The notes: generated by a model from the letters alone, not told the origin. A stretch of 64,000 bases of DNA from Chloroflexota bacterium (GCA_028872875.1 JAGWOC010000004.1:1-64000); one strand, 5' to 3'; counted from the first letter of the stretch, positions 37,659 to 47,558 are shown. A program made the numbers and translations.

Positions 37659-40355
37659 ATGCCCGCCTACACGAAGCCGAGCGAGAAGCGGATGCTGATG
37701 GTGGTTTCCCACACGCACTGGGACCGCGAGTGGTACCTGCCGTATCAGTCGTTCCGCGTGCGCCTCGTCGGGCTGATCGACCAGTTGCTCGAGCTGTTCG
37801 ACGCCGACCCCGACTACCGGCACTTCATGCTCGACGGCCACACCATCCCGCTCGAGGACTACCTCGAGGTGCGGCCCGAGCGCTTCGAGGACATCGAGCG
37901 CGCGGTGAAGCGCGGGCGGCTGCTCATCGGCCCCTGGTACATCATCCCGGACGAATTCCTGCCCGGCGGCGAGGCGCTGGTGCGCAACTTCCTGCGCGGG
38001 CACCGCGTCGCGCAGGCCTTCGGGCCGGTGATGAAGGTCGGCTACATCCCCGACCCCTTCGGGCAGATCGCGCACATGCCGGCGATCCTGCGCGGCTTCG
38101 GCATCGACTGCGCGACGATGTGGCGCGGCGCCGACGCGTCGCTGAAGACGACCGAGTTCTGGTGGGAAGCGCCCGACGGCAGCGAGGTGCTGACGATCCA
38201 CAAGCCGAAGGGCTACGGCGCCGCCGCACAGCTCCCGCAGCAGACGAAGGCGCTCGTCGCGCGCATCCAGGCGATCCGCGACGACCTGGAGCCGCTCGCG
38301 ACGACGCCCTACGTGCTGATCATGAACGGCAGCGACCACCTGGGCCCGCAGCCGGAGCTGTCGTCGATGCTGCGCGCGGCCAACGAGGTGCTCGGCGACG
38401 CCTTCCTGCGTCACAGCTCGCTGCCCGAAGTGTTCGAGCGCATCCGCGAGTTCATGGGAGACCGCGCCCCGGAGTGGCCGCGCCATCGGGGCGAGTTCCG
38501 CAGCGGCGCCCGCGCGCACCTGCTCCCCGGCGTCATCTCCGCGCGCATGTGGATCAAGCAGGAGAACCAGGAGTGCGAGGATCTGCTCGCGCACTGGGCC
38601 GAGCCGTTCTCGGTGTGGGCGGGGATCCTCAAGCGCGAGATGGGCGAGGAGTGGACGCCGCCGCTGCCGCCGGCCACGGCGCACATCCCGTTCCCGAAGG
38701 AAGACGCGTCGATCGCGGCGCTGGTCGACCGCGCCTGGCGCTACCTGCTCGAGAACCAGCCGCACGACTCGATCTGCGGCTGCTCCGTCGACGGCGTGCA
38801 CGAGGAGATGCGCCAGCGCTACCGCTGGGTGAAGGAGATCGGCGAGGAGATCGTGCGCCAGTCGCTGCGGACGATCGGCGCGCTGGCGCCCGACCATCCG
38901 CTCGGCAGCGTCGCCGTCTTCAACCCGACACCGCAGCCCGCGACCGGCTACGTCACCGCGAGCGTGCCGTGGTCGCCGGAGACGCCGGTCGTCGCCGTCA
39001 TCGGGCCCGATGGCGAGCGCGTCGAGGCGGCGCAGGCCAGCGCGGTGCGCCTCACCGAGCTGCCGGCGGGCGCGCCCGCCGGCTTCGACCCGGCGCGCGC
39101 CGAGATCGGCTTCGTGGCGACCGACGTGCCCGGCTACGGCTACAAGGTCTACCGCATTGAAGAGGCGCAGGCGCCCGTGCCCGCGCGCGGCGCGCCGGAC
39201 GCTGCGGCCGGGATCGACAACGAGTTCTTCCACGTGGTCGCCGATCCGGGCGACGGCACGCTGACCGTGACGGACAAGCGCAGCGGCCGTGTGCTCTCCG
39301 GCCTCAACCGCTTCGTCGATGGCGGCGACCGCGGCGACGAGTACAACTACTGCGCGCCCGAGGACGAGCGCGTCGTGGACCGGCCGGCCTCGCCGCCGAA
39401 GATCAGCGCCGCATCCGCGCCCGGCGCCCAGGCGCTCACGATCGAGCTGACGTACGAGCTGCCGGCCGGCCTCGCGGCCGACAGGCGCGCACGCAGCGCT
39501 GCGACCTGCGCCGAGCGCATCGTCTCGACGGTGACGCTGACGGCGGGCGTGCCGCGCATCGACGTCGAGACGGCGATCTTCAACGCGGCCGAGGACCACC
39601 GGCTGCGCGCGCACTTCCCCTCGGGCGTGCACGCCGATGTGTCGAAGGCCGACGAGCACTTCGGCGTCATCCGGCGCCCGGTCAAGCTGCCCGCGTGGGA
39701 CCACGAGACGGACATGGAGCAGCCCGTCGGCACGTACCCGCACAAGGCCTTCGTCAGCGTCGACGACGGCGCGCGCGGGCTGTCGGTCGCGAATCGCGGC
39801 CTGCCCGAGTACGAGGTGATCGAGACGCCGGAGGGCGCAGTGATCGCCCTCACCCTGCTGCGGTCGGTGGGCTGGCTCTCGCGCGGCGACATCTCGTCGC
39901 GCCGCGGCGGCGCCGGGCCGCAGATCCGCACGCCGGGCGCGCAGCTCCACGGCAAGAACGTCGTCGCCTACAGCATCATCCCGCACGAGGGGGACTGGGC
40001 GCGCGCCGGCGTGCACGTGCTGGCGGTGCAGTTCCTGCGGCGGATGCGCGCGCGCTGGGACCGCCACGGCATCGGCCGCATCGCCGCCCAGGGTGCGCTG
40101 CTGGAGGTGTCGTCGCCGGCGTTCCAGGTGACCGCGATCAAGCGCGCGGAGGACGGCGACGGCGTCATCGTGCGGCTGTACAACACGCTCGACGTCCCGG
40201 CGGAGACGGCGGTCGACTTGACCCCCGTGCACGGCGCGGTGTCGATGGTGAACCTGAACGAAGAGCACATCGCCGGGATCCCGCGCGTGGACGGCGAGGT
40301 GCCGGTCGCCGCGCGCGCGAACGAGATCGTGACGCTGCGGTTCCGCGGCGCGTAG
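37659..40355 (+). CDS. Glycoside hydrolase family 38 alpha-mannosidase
   Basis: ATG 37659, nine bases after AAGGAG, gives 898 residues; the upstream ATG at 37632 lacks an SD. The catalytic domain begins VVSHTHWDREWYLPYQSFR (Zn-binding His and Asp) and continues GYIPDPFGQIAHMPAILRGFGID, where the Asp is the expected nucleophile. The three-helix and C-terminal beta domains follow (IDNEFFHVVADPGDGTLTVTDKRSGRVLSGLNRFVDGGDRGDEYNY), with AYSIIPHEGDW near residue 770. It has no signal peptide, so it acts on cytosolic oligosaccharides, for example N-glycan or glycerate-linked mannosides. The linkage is not determined. Confidence 0.93.
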   Translation: MPAYTKPSEKRMLMVVSHTHWDREWYLPYQSFRVRLVGLIDQLLELFDADPDYRHFMLDGHTIPLEDYLEVRPERFEDIERAVKRGRLLIGPWYIIPDEFLPGGEALVRNFLRGHRVAQAFGPVMKVGYIPDPFGQIAHMPAILRGFGIDCATMWRGADASLKTTEFWWEAPDGSEVLTIHKPKGYGAAAQLPQQTKALVARIQAIRDDLEPLATTPYVLIMNGSDHLGPQPELSSMLRAANEVLGDAFLRHSSLPEVFERIREFMGDRAPEWPRHRGEFRSGARAHLLPGVISARMWIKQENQECEDLLAHWAEPFSVWAGILKREMGEEWTPPLPPATAHIPFPKEDASIAALVDRAWRYLLENQPHDSICGCSVDGVHEEMRQRYRWVKEIGEEIVRQSLRTIGALAPDHPLGSVAVFNPTPQPATGYVTASVPWSPETPVVAVIGPDGERVEAAQASAVRLTELPAGAPAGFDPARAEIGFVATDVPGYGYKVYRIEEAQAPVPARGAPDAAAGIDNEFFHVVADPGDGTLTVTDKRSGRVLSGLNRFVDGGDRGDEYNYCAPEDERVVDRPASPPKISAASAPGAQALTIELTYELPAGLAADRRARSAATCAERIVSTVTLTAGVPRIDVETAIFNAAEDHRLRAHFPSGVHADVSKADEHFGVIRRPVKLPAWDHETDMEQPVGTYPHKAFVSVDDGARGLSVANRGLPEYEVIETPEGAVIALTLLRSVGWLSRGDISSRRGGAGPQIRTPGAQLHGKNVVAYSIIPHEGDWARAGVHVLAVQFLRRMRARWDRHGIGRIAAQGALLEVSSPAFQVTAIKRAEDGDGVIVRLYNTLDVPAETAVDLTPVHGAVSMVNLNEEHIAGIPRVDGEVPVAARANEIVTLRFRGA

Positions 40356-40385
40356 CGCGCCAGGTACGGGCGCGCCAGGTACGGG
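40356..40385. repeat. Two tandem 15-bp copies after the mannosidase gene
   Basis: CGCGCCAGGTACGGG is repeated twice without a gap directly after the stop codon. It may be replication slippage. The remaining gap to 40615 includes a family A palindrome. Confidence 0.6.
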
Positions 40386-40520
40386 CTCGACCCGGCCATC
40401 GAATCGGCGATGGAGGCCCGCGCTGCGTCGGTCGCGTATCGGTCGGGCTGGCGCGCAACACCGTGCCGCCCAATGGGAAGGTCTGCGCCACGCCGGGCGC
40501 GTATCGGCGGGCCGCAACCC

Positions 40521-40557
40521 GCGGGGCCTGACGGCCCGCGCTCCGAGTGTGCGGGTG
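40521..40557. repeat. Dispersed copy of repeat family A
   Basis: GCGGGGCCTGACGGCCCGCG followed by CTCCGAGTG matches the core of the units at 3601-3640 and 3663-3702, about 37 kb away. It lies in the gap between the convergent mannosidase and CoA-transferase genes. Confidence 0.65.
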
Positions 40558-40615
40558 ATCGTTCTGAGAGGCTGCCACGCCCGAACGCGCGCCCGGCGCG
40601 TCACGAGCGCGCGCC

Positions 40616-41929
40616 CTACGCGCCGTAGAGCCGCCGCGCCTCCGCGCGCAGTTCCGCGCGGACGTCCGGGTGCGCGATGGCGATCATCTCGTCGATGCGC
40701 CGGCGGAGCGGCTTGCCCTTGAGCCGCGCGATGCCGTACTCGGTCACGAAGAGGTCCGCGTAGACGCGCGGCACGGTGACCGCGCTCCCGTGCGGAAGCA
40801 TCGCCACGATGCGCGAGCGCCGCTCGCCGGCGACGAGCGACGTCGACGGCAGCACCGTCACGGAGCGCCCGCCCTTGGCGTGCAGCGCGCCCACGGAGAA
40901 GGCGAAGGCGCCGCCGGTGCCGCTGTAGATCTCCGGGCCCAGCGTCTCGCCGTTGATCTGCCCGGTGAGGTCGACGAGCAGTGCGTTGTTCACGGCGACC
41001 ATGTTGTCGTGCGCCGCGATCACGGCGATGTCGTTGGTGTGGCTCATGCAGTACAGCTCGTAGCGCGGGTCGCCATCGACCGCGGCGAACTCGTGCGCCG
41101 ACAGCGGCCCGAACGACGCGCCGACGACCTTGCCGGGGTGCAGCGTCTTTCGCCGTCCGTTGACGACGCCGGCATCGACGAGCGCGGGGATGCCGCCGAA
41201 GATCAGCTCGGTGTGGACGCCCAGGTCGTGCCGGTGAGCGAGGAACTCGGCGAGCGCCGCCGACACGGTGCCCGTCCCCATCTGCAGCGTGTCGCCGTCG
41301 CGCACGATCTCGGCGCCGACGAGCGAGCAGATCACCGACGTGACGGCGTTCTCCTCGTCGTCGCGGGGCGGCCGGCGCAGGTACTTCCAGACCGGAGGCG
41401 CCTCCACCAGCGCCTCGATGCGGGAGATGTGGATGCGGTTGTCGCCGCCCGTGCGGATGAAGCGCGGGTTGACCTCGCCGATCACGTGCCTGGCCTCGCG
41501 CGCGACCTCGGGCGCGCCCCAGACGCTCATGCCAAAGCTGCACCAGCCGTCGCCATCCGGCGGCGAGACGCTGACGAGGAAGACGTCCGGCTTGCGGTCG
41601 AGCCAGTAGCTGTCGTCGGCGCGCGTCGGCGGCGCGATCACGTAGTCGAGCAGCCCTTGCCGCATGGCGGGCCGGTCGCTCGCCTGCAGGAAGAACGTGC
41701 GGACGTTGAAGGTGCTCCGGCGCGCGCCGTGCGGCCACCAGGAGACGAAGGTCGAGATCGAGTTCTCGATCTCGCACCGCAGCTCGCCGTTGCGCGCGGC
41801 CAGCGCCCGGCAGAGCGCCAGCGGCGTCTGGTAGTGCATGCCGATGACGACGCGGTCGCCGTCCTCGACGACGCGCACCGCCTCCTCGGCGGTCGTCAGC
41901 TTCTCCGCGTAGCGCTCGCGCCAGTCCAA
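40616..41929 (-). CDS. Acetyl-CoA hydrolase/4-hydroxybutyrate CoA-transferase family protein
   Basis: The start is TTG 41929, six bases after AGGAGGG; the protein has 437 residues. It has the two Rossmann-like halves of this CoA-transferase family, with DGDTLQMGTGTVSAALAEFL, HTELIFGGIPALVDAGVVNG and the C-terminal ETLGPEIYSGTGGAFAFSVGALHAKGGRSVTVLPST. Enzymes of this type move CoA between acids such as acetate and butyrate or 4-hydroxybutyrate through a glutamyl-CoA intermediate. The substrate cannot be read here. It is convergent with the mannosidase and divergent from the P-loop kinase. Confidence 0.88.
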   Translation of the reverse strand: MDWRERYAEKLTTAEEAVRVVEDGDRVVIGMHYQTPLALCRALAARNGELRCEIENSISTFVSWWPHGARRSTFNVRTFFLQASDRPAMRQGLLDYVIAPPTRADDSYWLDRKPDVFLVSVSPPDGDGWCSFGMSVWGAPEVAREARHVIGEVNPRFIRTGGDNRIHISRIEALVEAPPVWKYLRRPPRDDEENAVTSVICSLVGAEIVRDGDTLQMGTGTVSAALAEFLAHRHDLGVHTELIFGGIPALVDAGVVNGRRKTLHPGKVVGASFGPLSAHEFAAVDGDPRYELYCMSHTNDIAVIAAHDNMVAVNNALLVDLTGQINGETLGPEIYSGTGGAFAFSVGALHAKGGRSVTVLPSTSLVAGERRSRIVAMLPHGSAVTVPRVYADLFVTEYGIARLKGKPLRRRIDEMIAIAHPDVRAELRAEARRLYGA

Positions 41930-42026
41930 CGTTGCCCTCCTGCGGCGGCTCGTCGCCGCACGAGGCTAGCAGCCGCGCTGGACGAAGGGCAACGCGGCGC
42001 CGCCGATGCGCTATCCTGCGAGATCC

Positions 42027-42608
42027 ATGGCCCGCACGAGCCCTGTTCCTGCGATCCTCGACCGCCTGCCGGACCGCATCGTCGTGAGCGGCACGACGGG
42101 CTCCGGCAAGACGACGCTCGCGCACGAGATCGCGGCGATCATCGGCGCGCCGCACGTCGAGCTGGACGCGCTGCACTGGGAGCCCAACTGGACCGAGGCG
42201 GAGGCCGCCGTCTTCCGCGCGCGCGTCGCCGAAGCGACGGCCGGCGGGCGATGGGTGGTCGATGGCAACTACGCGATGGTGCGCGACCTGACGTGGGGCC
42301 GCGCGGAGCTGCTGGTCTGGCTCGACTATCCGATCGGCCGCATCTTCTGGCAACTCCTCTGTCGCACGTCGCGGCGCGTGGTCACGCGCGAGGAGCTGTG
42401 GCAGGGCAACCGCGAGCGCCTGCGCACGGCGTTCTTCTCGCGCGACTCACTCTTCGTCTGGGCGCTGCAGACGCACTGGAAGCGGCGGCGGACGTATCCG
42501 CCGCAGCTCCGCGAGCCCGCGCACGCGCACCTGCGCGTCGTGCGCATCCGCTCGCCGCGCGCGCTGCGTGCGTTCATGAGCGCGTTGCGATCTGCGGCTT
42601 GGCGATAG
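42027..42608 (+). CDS. P-loop adenylate-kinase-like (topology-modulation/FlaR-type) protein
   Basis: ATG 42027 gives 193 residues. The P-loop is VVSGTTGSGKTTLAHEIA, followed by HVELDALHWEPNWTEAE and the lid-like region GGRWVVDGNYAMVRDLTWGRAELLVWLDYP. This pattern (DxLHW near residue 50 and DGNY) marks the small adenylate-kinase-like family sometimes named FlaR or topology modulation protein. It likely phosphorylates a small nucleotide or similar compound, but no member substrate is certain. Arg-rich helices follow (RRVVTREELWQGNRERLR). It is monocistronic, near the GH lipoprotein gene. Confidence 0.82.
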   Translation: MARTSPVPAILDRLPDRIVVSGTTGSGKTTLAHEIAAIIGAPHVELDALHWEPNWTEAEAAVFRARVAEATAGGRWVVDGNYAMVRDLTWGRAELLVWLDYPIGRIFWQLLCRTSRRVVTREELWQGNRERLRTAFFSRDSLFVWALQTHWKRRRTYPPQLREPAHAHLRVVRIRSPRALRAFMSALRSAAWR

Positions 42609-42708
42609 GCCGGGATGCACAGGGCCACGCGTACACATCTGCTACGCCGGCGCCGTTGGCCGCTCCGGGCTCCGCTGCGTCCGCTACAATCGCGCGGGAG
42701 TATTCCGC

Positions 42709-43818
42709 ATGGATGTCCGTCTCCACCGCGCCGCCGTGCGCATCGCGGCGGCGATCGTCGCCGTGGTCGCGCTCGCCGGCGGCAGTGCCGCCTGCGGGAG
42801 CGGCGCCGCGAAGAGTCAGCGCACCGCGAGCGGGCCGCCGCGCACCTTCATGATGGGGTTCAGCACCGTCCCGCGTGAGCTCAACGCGAACGCGTACGCG
42901 GCGACCTTCGACCTTGCCGCCAAGGACGGTGAGATGGTGCTGATCCAGCGTACGCCGCCGTGGTCCGACTTCCTGCCCGGCGCGTCCGTCAGCGCGGACA
43001 CCGCAGACACGACGGCGTCGGAGAAGAAGGCGCTCGCGGACAAGAAGCTGAAGCTCTTCTTCGCCATCGACCCGACCGACGGGGCGACGGGCCGCGACCG
43101 TCTCACTGACCTGCCGCCGCAGCTCGCCGGCAAGGGGTTCGGCAACCCGGACGTGCGCGCGGCGTTCCTCTCCTACGCCAAGTACGTCGCGCTCAACTAC
43201 AAGCCCGCATACCTCGCGCTCGGCGTGGAGATGAACCTGTACTACGAGAAGAACAGGGCCGATTTCGAGAACTTCCGGACGCTGTACGCGCAGGCGTACG
43301 ACGAGGTCAAGAAGATATCGCCCGCCACGCAGGTGACGGTGACGTTCCAGTACGAAGACCTGCAGGGGCTGCTGCCGACGTCCGACAAGCACTTCCCCGA
43401 CTGGCAACTGCTGCACGCCTTCGACCCGAAGCTCGACCTCGTCACGATCAGCACCTACCCCAGCTTCGCGTTCCCGTCCGCGAGCGCGATCCCGGCCAAC
43501 TACTACAGCCAGCTCGCCGCGTTCACCGACCGGCCGATCGCGATCGCCGAGATGGGATACTCGTCCGCGGCGAGCGCCCAGGGCCTGAACGACGGCACAG
43601 AGGCCGACCAGGCGGCGTACCTCAAGCGCGTCCTGATCGACGCCGGCAAGCTCAAGATGCCGTTCGTTATCTGGTTCGCGGGCTGGGACCCCTCGTTTGC
43701 GAAGGGCAGCGCGTACAGCGTGTTCCAGCACATCGGCCTGCTCCGCGCCGACAACAGCAAGAAGCCCGCCTGGCAGGAGTGGGCCGCCGCGGCCCGCCGG
43801 CCCTACCGGCCGGGGTAA
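42709..43818 (+). CDS. Lipoprotein with glycoside-hydrolase-like TIM barrel
   Basis: The 369-residue protein has a lipobox (VAVVALAGGSAAC) and a mature domain resembling clan GH-A barrels. A possible acid/base Glu is in YLALGVEMNLYYEKN, a second conserved segment is VTFQYEDLQGL, and a possible nucleophile is in RPIAIAEMGYSS. The ending FVIWFAGWDPSF has the WxxWD pattern common in such barrels. It would be tethered outside the membrane and act on a polysaccharide. The family (GH53-like or GH5-like) cannot be resolved by eye, and activity is uncertain. Confidence 0.68.
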   Translation: MDVRLHRAAVRIAAAIVAVVALAGGSAACGSGAAKSQRTASGPPRTFMMGFSTVPRELNANAYAATFDLAAKDGEMVLIQRTPPWSDFLPGASVSADTADTTASEKKALADKKLKLFFAIDPTDGATGRDRLTDLPPQLAGKGFGNPDVRAAFLSYAKYVALNYKPAYLALGVEMNLYYEKNRADFENFRTLYAQAYDEVKKISPATQVTVTFQYEDLQGLLPTSDKHFPDWQLLHAFDPKLDLVTISTYPSFAFPSASAIPANYYSQLAAFTDRPIAIAEMGYSSAASAQGLNDGTEADQAAYLKRVLIDAGKLKMPFVIWFAGWDPSFAKGSAYSVFQHIGLLRADNSKKPAWQEWAAAARRPYRPG

Positions 43819-43867
43819 GCCGGTGGTCGCAGGGCGCGGGCCGGCGGTCCGGTACCCTGCGGTCGGC

Positions 43868-45268
43868 ATGGACTACGACGCGTCTCTGCGCTGGCTGCTG
43901 ACGCTGCCCGACTTCGAGCGCACGGGGCAGTTCAGCGCGCGCCCCGACGTCGCGCCGATGCGCGCGCTGCTCGCCGTGCTCGGCGACCCGCAGCGCGGCC
44001 GTCCGACGCTCCACGTCGCCGGATCGAAGGGCAAGGGCAGCACCGCCGTGATGGCGGAGGCGATCCTGCGCGCGGCGGGGCTGCGCACCGTCTGCTACAT
44101 CAGCCCGCACCTGCATCGCTTCAACGAGCGGGTACGCATCGACGGTGCATCGATCGCGCCTGAGGGTTTCGCGGCCGCGATGACCGCCGCGCGCGAGGCG
44201 ATGGCCGGCGTGGCGCCACGCTTCCCCGGCCGCGAGTTCGTCGCCTTCGACGCGCTGACCGCGGCGGCGTTCGTGGCGTTCCGCGACGCGGGCGCCGGTG
44301 CGCAGGTCGTGGAAGTCGGTCTGGGCGGGTTGCTCGACTCGACCAATGTCTTCCATCGCGACGATGCCGCACCGGACGAGCCGCACGTCGCCGCGATCAC
44401 CTCGATCAGCCTGGAGCACACGGCCGTGCTCGGGTCGACGGCCGGCGCGATCGCCGCGCAGAAGGCGGGGATCATCGTGCGCGGCGATGTCGTGGTCGTA
44501 GCGCCGATGCGCGAGTCGGCGCTCGACGCCGTGCGGGGGCGCGCGGCCGCGCAGGGAGCGCGTGCCGTCGAGGTCGCACAGGCGTGCCAGATGACGCGGA
44601 CGTCCGCCGGCGCGGAGGGCCAGGACTTCCGGCTGAAGACGCCGCGCGCAACGTACACCGCGCACCTGCCGCTGATCGGCCGCCACCAGCTCGATAACGC
44701 GGCGACGGCGGTCGTCGCGTGCGAGGAGCTGTGCGCGCAGGCGGGGATCGCGCTGACGCCGGCGCACGTGCGCGCCGGCCTCGCGGACGTCGTCTGGCCG
44801 GGGCGGCTGGAGGTGCTCAGGCGCCGCCCCCTCGTCGTCGTGGACGGTGCGCACAACGGCGACTCCGCGAAGCGCCTGGCCGCCGCGCTGCGCGAGCACC
44901 TCGGGCTGTCGCACGCCCTGTTCCTGGCCGGTACGCTGGCGGACAAGGACATCGCTGGCATGGCCGAGGCCGTCGCGCCGATGGCCGCACAGGTGCTCGT
45001 GGCACCGTGGCCGAACCGTCGCGCCGCCGGCCCGGACGCGATCGCCGGCGCCTTCCGCGCCCACGACGTGCCGGTGGCCGTGTTCGGCTCGCTGCCCGCC
45101 GCCTGCGACGCTGCGCTGGCCGAGGCGGGGACCCGCGGCGCGGTCGTCGCCTTCGGCGCGATCGCCTTCGCCGGGGCGGTGCGCGAGTACCTTCTCGGAA
45201 TCCAATCAGATATGATCCGTCTACAATCAGGCGCGGCGCCCGCGGGCCAGGAAGCGCGGGAGGAGTAG
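43868..45268 (+). CDS. folC: Folylpolyglutamate synthase/dihydrofolate synthase
   Basis: ATG 43868 gives 466 residues. The Mur-ligase-type P-loop is LHVAGSKGKGSTAVMAE, then YISPHLHRFNERVRID, EVGLGGLLDSTNV, ITSISLEHTAVLGST and, in the C-terminal domain, VVVDGAHNGDSAKRLAAAL. FolC adds glutamate to dihydropteroate and then to folates. The C-terminal 20 residues (IRLQSGAAPAGQEAREE) are unconserved. It is 16 bp before fabF. It fits functionally with the CADD-type pABA synthase near the start of the window. Confidence 0.95.
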   Translation: MDYDASLRWLLTLPDFERTGQFSARPDVAPMRALLAVLGDPQRGRPTLHVAGSKGKGSTAVMAEAILRAAGLRTVCYISPHLHRFNERVRIDGASIAPEGFAAAMTAAREAMAGVAPRFPGREFVAFDALTAAAFVAFRDAGAGAQVVEVGLGGLLDSTNVFHRDDAAPDEPHVAAITSISLEHTAVLGSTAGAIAAQKAGIIVRGDVVVVAPMRESALDAVRGRAAAQGARAVEVAQACQMTRTSAGAEGQDFRLKTPRATYTAHLPLIGRHQLDNAATAVVACEELCAQAGIALTPAHVRAGLADVVWPGRLEVLRRRPLVVVDGAHNGDSAKRLAAALREHLGLSHALFLAGTLADKDIAGMAEAVAPMAAQVLVAPWPNRRAAGPDAIAGAFRAHDVPVAVFGSLPAACDAALAEAGTRGAVVAFGAIAFAGAVREYLLGIQSDMIRLQSGAAPAGQEAREE

Positions 45269-45283
45269 CGCGAGAGGACCCTC

Positions 45284-46546
45284 ATGCAGGATGGTAACGG
45301 GCGGCGCCCGCGACGCGTGGTGATCACCGGGATGGGCACGATCAACCCGCTCGGCAACACGGTCGAGGAGTTCTGGCAGGGCGCGATCGCCGGCAAGTCC
45401 GGCATCGGCTGGCTGACGCAGGTGGACTCCGAGGGCTACGCCACGCACATCGCCGGCGAGGTGAAGGGCTTCGTGCCGGAGGACTTCATCGACCGCAAGG
45501 AGGCGCGGCGGATGGCGCGCTTCTCGCAGCTCGCGCTCGCCGCCGCGGCCGAGGCGGTCGCCCAGTCGGCGCTGGACCTCGGCGACGTGGACCCGTACCG
45601 CATCGGCGTCTTCTTCGGCAACGGCATGGGCGGCTACCCGGACACCGACCGCGCGGTGAAAGACATCGTGCGCAAGGGGGGCAACCGCATCGACCCCTTC
45701 TACATGGTGAAGATGCTGCCGAACATGGCCGCCGCCCAAGTCGCCATGCGCTACGGCACGAAGGGCTACAACGCCACCATCTCCACCGCCTGCGCTTCGG
45801 CCGGCAACGCGATGGGCGAGGCGATGGACCTGATCCGCAACGGGCGCGCCGACGTGATGATCGCGGGCGGCACCGAGGCGGGGCTCTCCGAGCTCGGCCT
45901 CGCCGCGTTCCAGGTGATGAAGGCCATCTCCACCAGCAACGACCCACCCGAGAAGGCGAGCCGGCCGTTCGACGCGAAGCGCGACGGCTTCGTCTCTTCG
46001 GAGGGCGCCGGCGTCTTCATCATCGAAGCGCTCGAACACGCGCAGGCGCGCGGCGCGAGGATCCTGGCGGAGCTGGCCGGCTACGGCTGCACGTCCGACG
46101 CGCACCACGTCGTCGTCCCCGTCGAGGACGGCGAGACGACGGCCGCGGCGATGACGCTCGCGCTGCGGGACGCGGGCGTGGGGCCGGAAGATATCGACTA
46201 CATCAACGCGCACGGCACGTCGACGCAGATGAACGACAAGTACGAGACGGTCGCCCTGAAGCGCGCGCTCGGCGAGATGGCGTACCAGATCCCGATGAGC
46301 TCGACGAAGTCGCTGATCGGCCATACGCTCGGTGCGTCGGGCGCGATCGAGGCGGTGGCGTGCGTGCAGTCGATCCTCACGGGCATCGTCCATCCGACGA
46401 TCAACCAGGAGTATCCCGACCCGGACTGTGACCTGGACTACATCCCCAACAAGGCGCGCAAGATCGATGTGAAGGTGGTGCTGAAGAACAGCTTCGGCTT
46501 CGGCGGACAGAACGCCTGCCTCGTATTCAAGAAGTACGAGCCCTAG
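45284..46546 (+). CDS. fabF: Beta-ketoacyl-ACP synthase II
   Basis: The 420-residue protein has the thiolase-fold condensing site: nucleophile Cys in ATISTACASAGNAMGEAMD, the His pair in INAHGTSTQMNDKYE and LIGHTLGASGAIEAVA, and the glycine-rich end KNSFGFGGQNACLVFK. It elongates acyl-ACP with malonyl-ACP in fatty-acid synthesis. The SD AGAGGA lies shortly before ATG 45284. No acpP or fabG is adjacent. It follows folC and is abutted by the epimerase gene with no gap, so the three may form one transcript. Confidence 0.96.
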   Translation: MQDGNGRRPRRVVITGMGTINPLGNTVEEFWQGAIAGKSGIGWLTQVDSEGYATHIAGEVKGFVPEDFIDRKEARRMARFSQLALAAAAEAVAQSALDLGDVDPYRIGVFFGNGMGGYPDTDRAVKDIVRKGGNRIDPFYMVKMLPNMAAAQVAMRYGTKGYNATISTACASAGNAMGEAMDLIRNGRADVMIAGGTEAGLSELGLAAFQVMKAISTSNDPPEKASRPFDAKRDGFVSSEGAGVFIIEALEHAQARGARILAELAGYGCTSDAHHVVVPVEDGETTAAAMTLALRDAGVGPEDIDYINAHGTSTQMNDKYETVALKRALGEMAYQIPMSSTKSLIGHTLGASGAIEAVACVQSILTGIVHPTINQEYPDPDCDLDYIPNKARKIDVKVVLKNSFGFGGQNACLVFKKYEP

Positions 46547-47464
46547 GTGCGCGTCCTTGTCACCGGCGGCGCGGGGTTCATCGGCTCGGCCGTCACGCGC
46601 GTGCTGCTCGAAGAGGGGCACGAGGTCACCGTCCTCGACAATCTCTCGAAGGGCTTCCGTGCGCTCGTCCCCACGGGCGCGCGCTTCATCGAGGGCGACC
46701 TGCGCGACGAGGAGCGGCTGCCCGGCTGGCTCCGCGGCCACGACGCGGTGATCCACATGGCGGCGTTCATCGAAGTCGGCCGCTCGGTCGAGGAGCCGCT
46801 CGTCTTCGCGGAGAACAACATCCTCAACTCTGTGCGCCTGCTGCAGGCGATGCAGCCCGCCGGCGTCGGCAAGATCGTCTTCTCGTCGAGCGCGACGGTG
46901 TACGGCACGCCGCGGAGCCTGCCGATCCGCGAGACGGACCCGCTCGGCGTGCAGTCGAACCCGTATGGCGCGTCGAAGGTCGCGACGGAGGCGTTCGTCG
47001 CGACGTACAACCAGCTCTACGGCATGGACGCGCTGATCCTGCGCTACTTCAACCCCTATGGCCCCAACGAGCTGCACGAGCCGGAGACGCACGCGATCCC
47101 CAACTTCGTGCGCGCGGTGCTCGAGAAGCGCCCGGTGCCGCTGTACTGGAAGGGCGAGGTCGTGCGCGACTTCATCTACGTCGACGACCTGGCGCGCGCC
47201 CACACCGCCGTGCTCGGCCTCACCGGCCTGCAGTACTACAACGTCGGCTCGGAGACGGGCACGAAGATCATCGATGTCGTCCGCCAGATCTTTGAGATCG
47301 CCGGCTACGAGACGCCGATCGACGACCTGGGCGAGCGTCCCGGCGACGTCCCGGCCACCTACGCCTGGTCACGGAAGATCGCCGAGGCGACGGGATGGCG
47401 CGCGCAGGTGCCGCTGCGGGAAGGGCTCGCGCGCACGGTCGAGTGGTACCGCTCGCGGATGTAG
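46547..47464 (+). CDS. UDP-glucose 4-epimerase-like NAD-dependent sugar epimerase
   Basis: The start is GTG 46547, directly after the fabF TAG. The 305-residue protein has the Rossmann motif VLVTGGAGFIGSAVTRVLLEEGHEV, VIHMAAF, the catalytic Ser/Tyr/Lys in FSSSATVYGTP and SNPYGASKVATE, and YFNPYGPNE. This is an extended SDR of the GalE/WcaG group, interconverting nucleotide-sugar epimers for surface polysaccharides. Its 305 residues suit a bacterial GalE-like enzyme, but the sugar is undetermined. The zero spacing from fabF implies translational coupling. Confidence 0.9.
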   Translation: MRVLVTGGAGFIGSAVTRVLLEEGHEVTVLDNLSKGFRALVPTGARFIEGDLRDEERLPGWLRGHDAVIHMAAFIEVGRSVEEPLVFAENNILNSVRLLQAMQPAGVGKIVFSSSATVYGTPRSLPIRETDPLGVQSNPYGASKVATEAFVATYNQLYGMDALILRYFNPYGPNELHEPETHAIPNFVRAVLEKRPVPLYWKGEVVRDFIYVDDLARAHTAVLGLTGLQYYNVGSETGTKIIDVVRQIFEIAGYETPIDDLGERPGDVPATYAWSRKIAEATGWRAQVPLREGLARTVEWYRSRM

Positions 47465-47558
47465 GGGCGCTGCTTGCCGCGCCCGTGGGCGCTGCTTACT
47501 GCGCGTCGCGTCCGGGCTTGCCGCGCGCCGCTCCGGGCTGGCCGGCGGCGGCCGCGCC

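Noticed and set aside
37437-42353. A 1638-codon minus-strand ORF
   Set aside because: It is antisense to the GH38 mannosidase, CoA-transferase and others, is rich in Arg/Asp/Val repeats typical of high-GC shadow frames, and has no recognisable domain.
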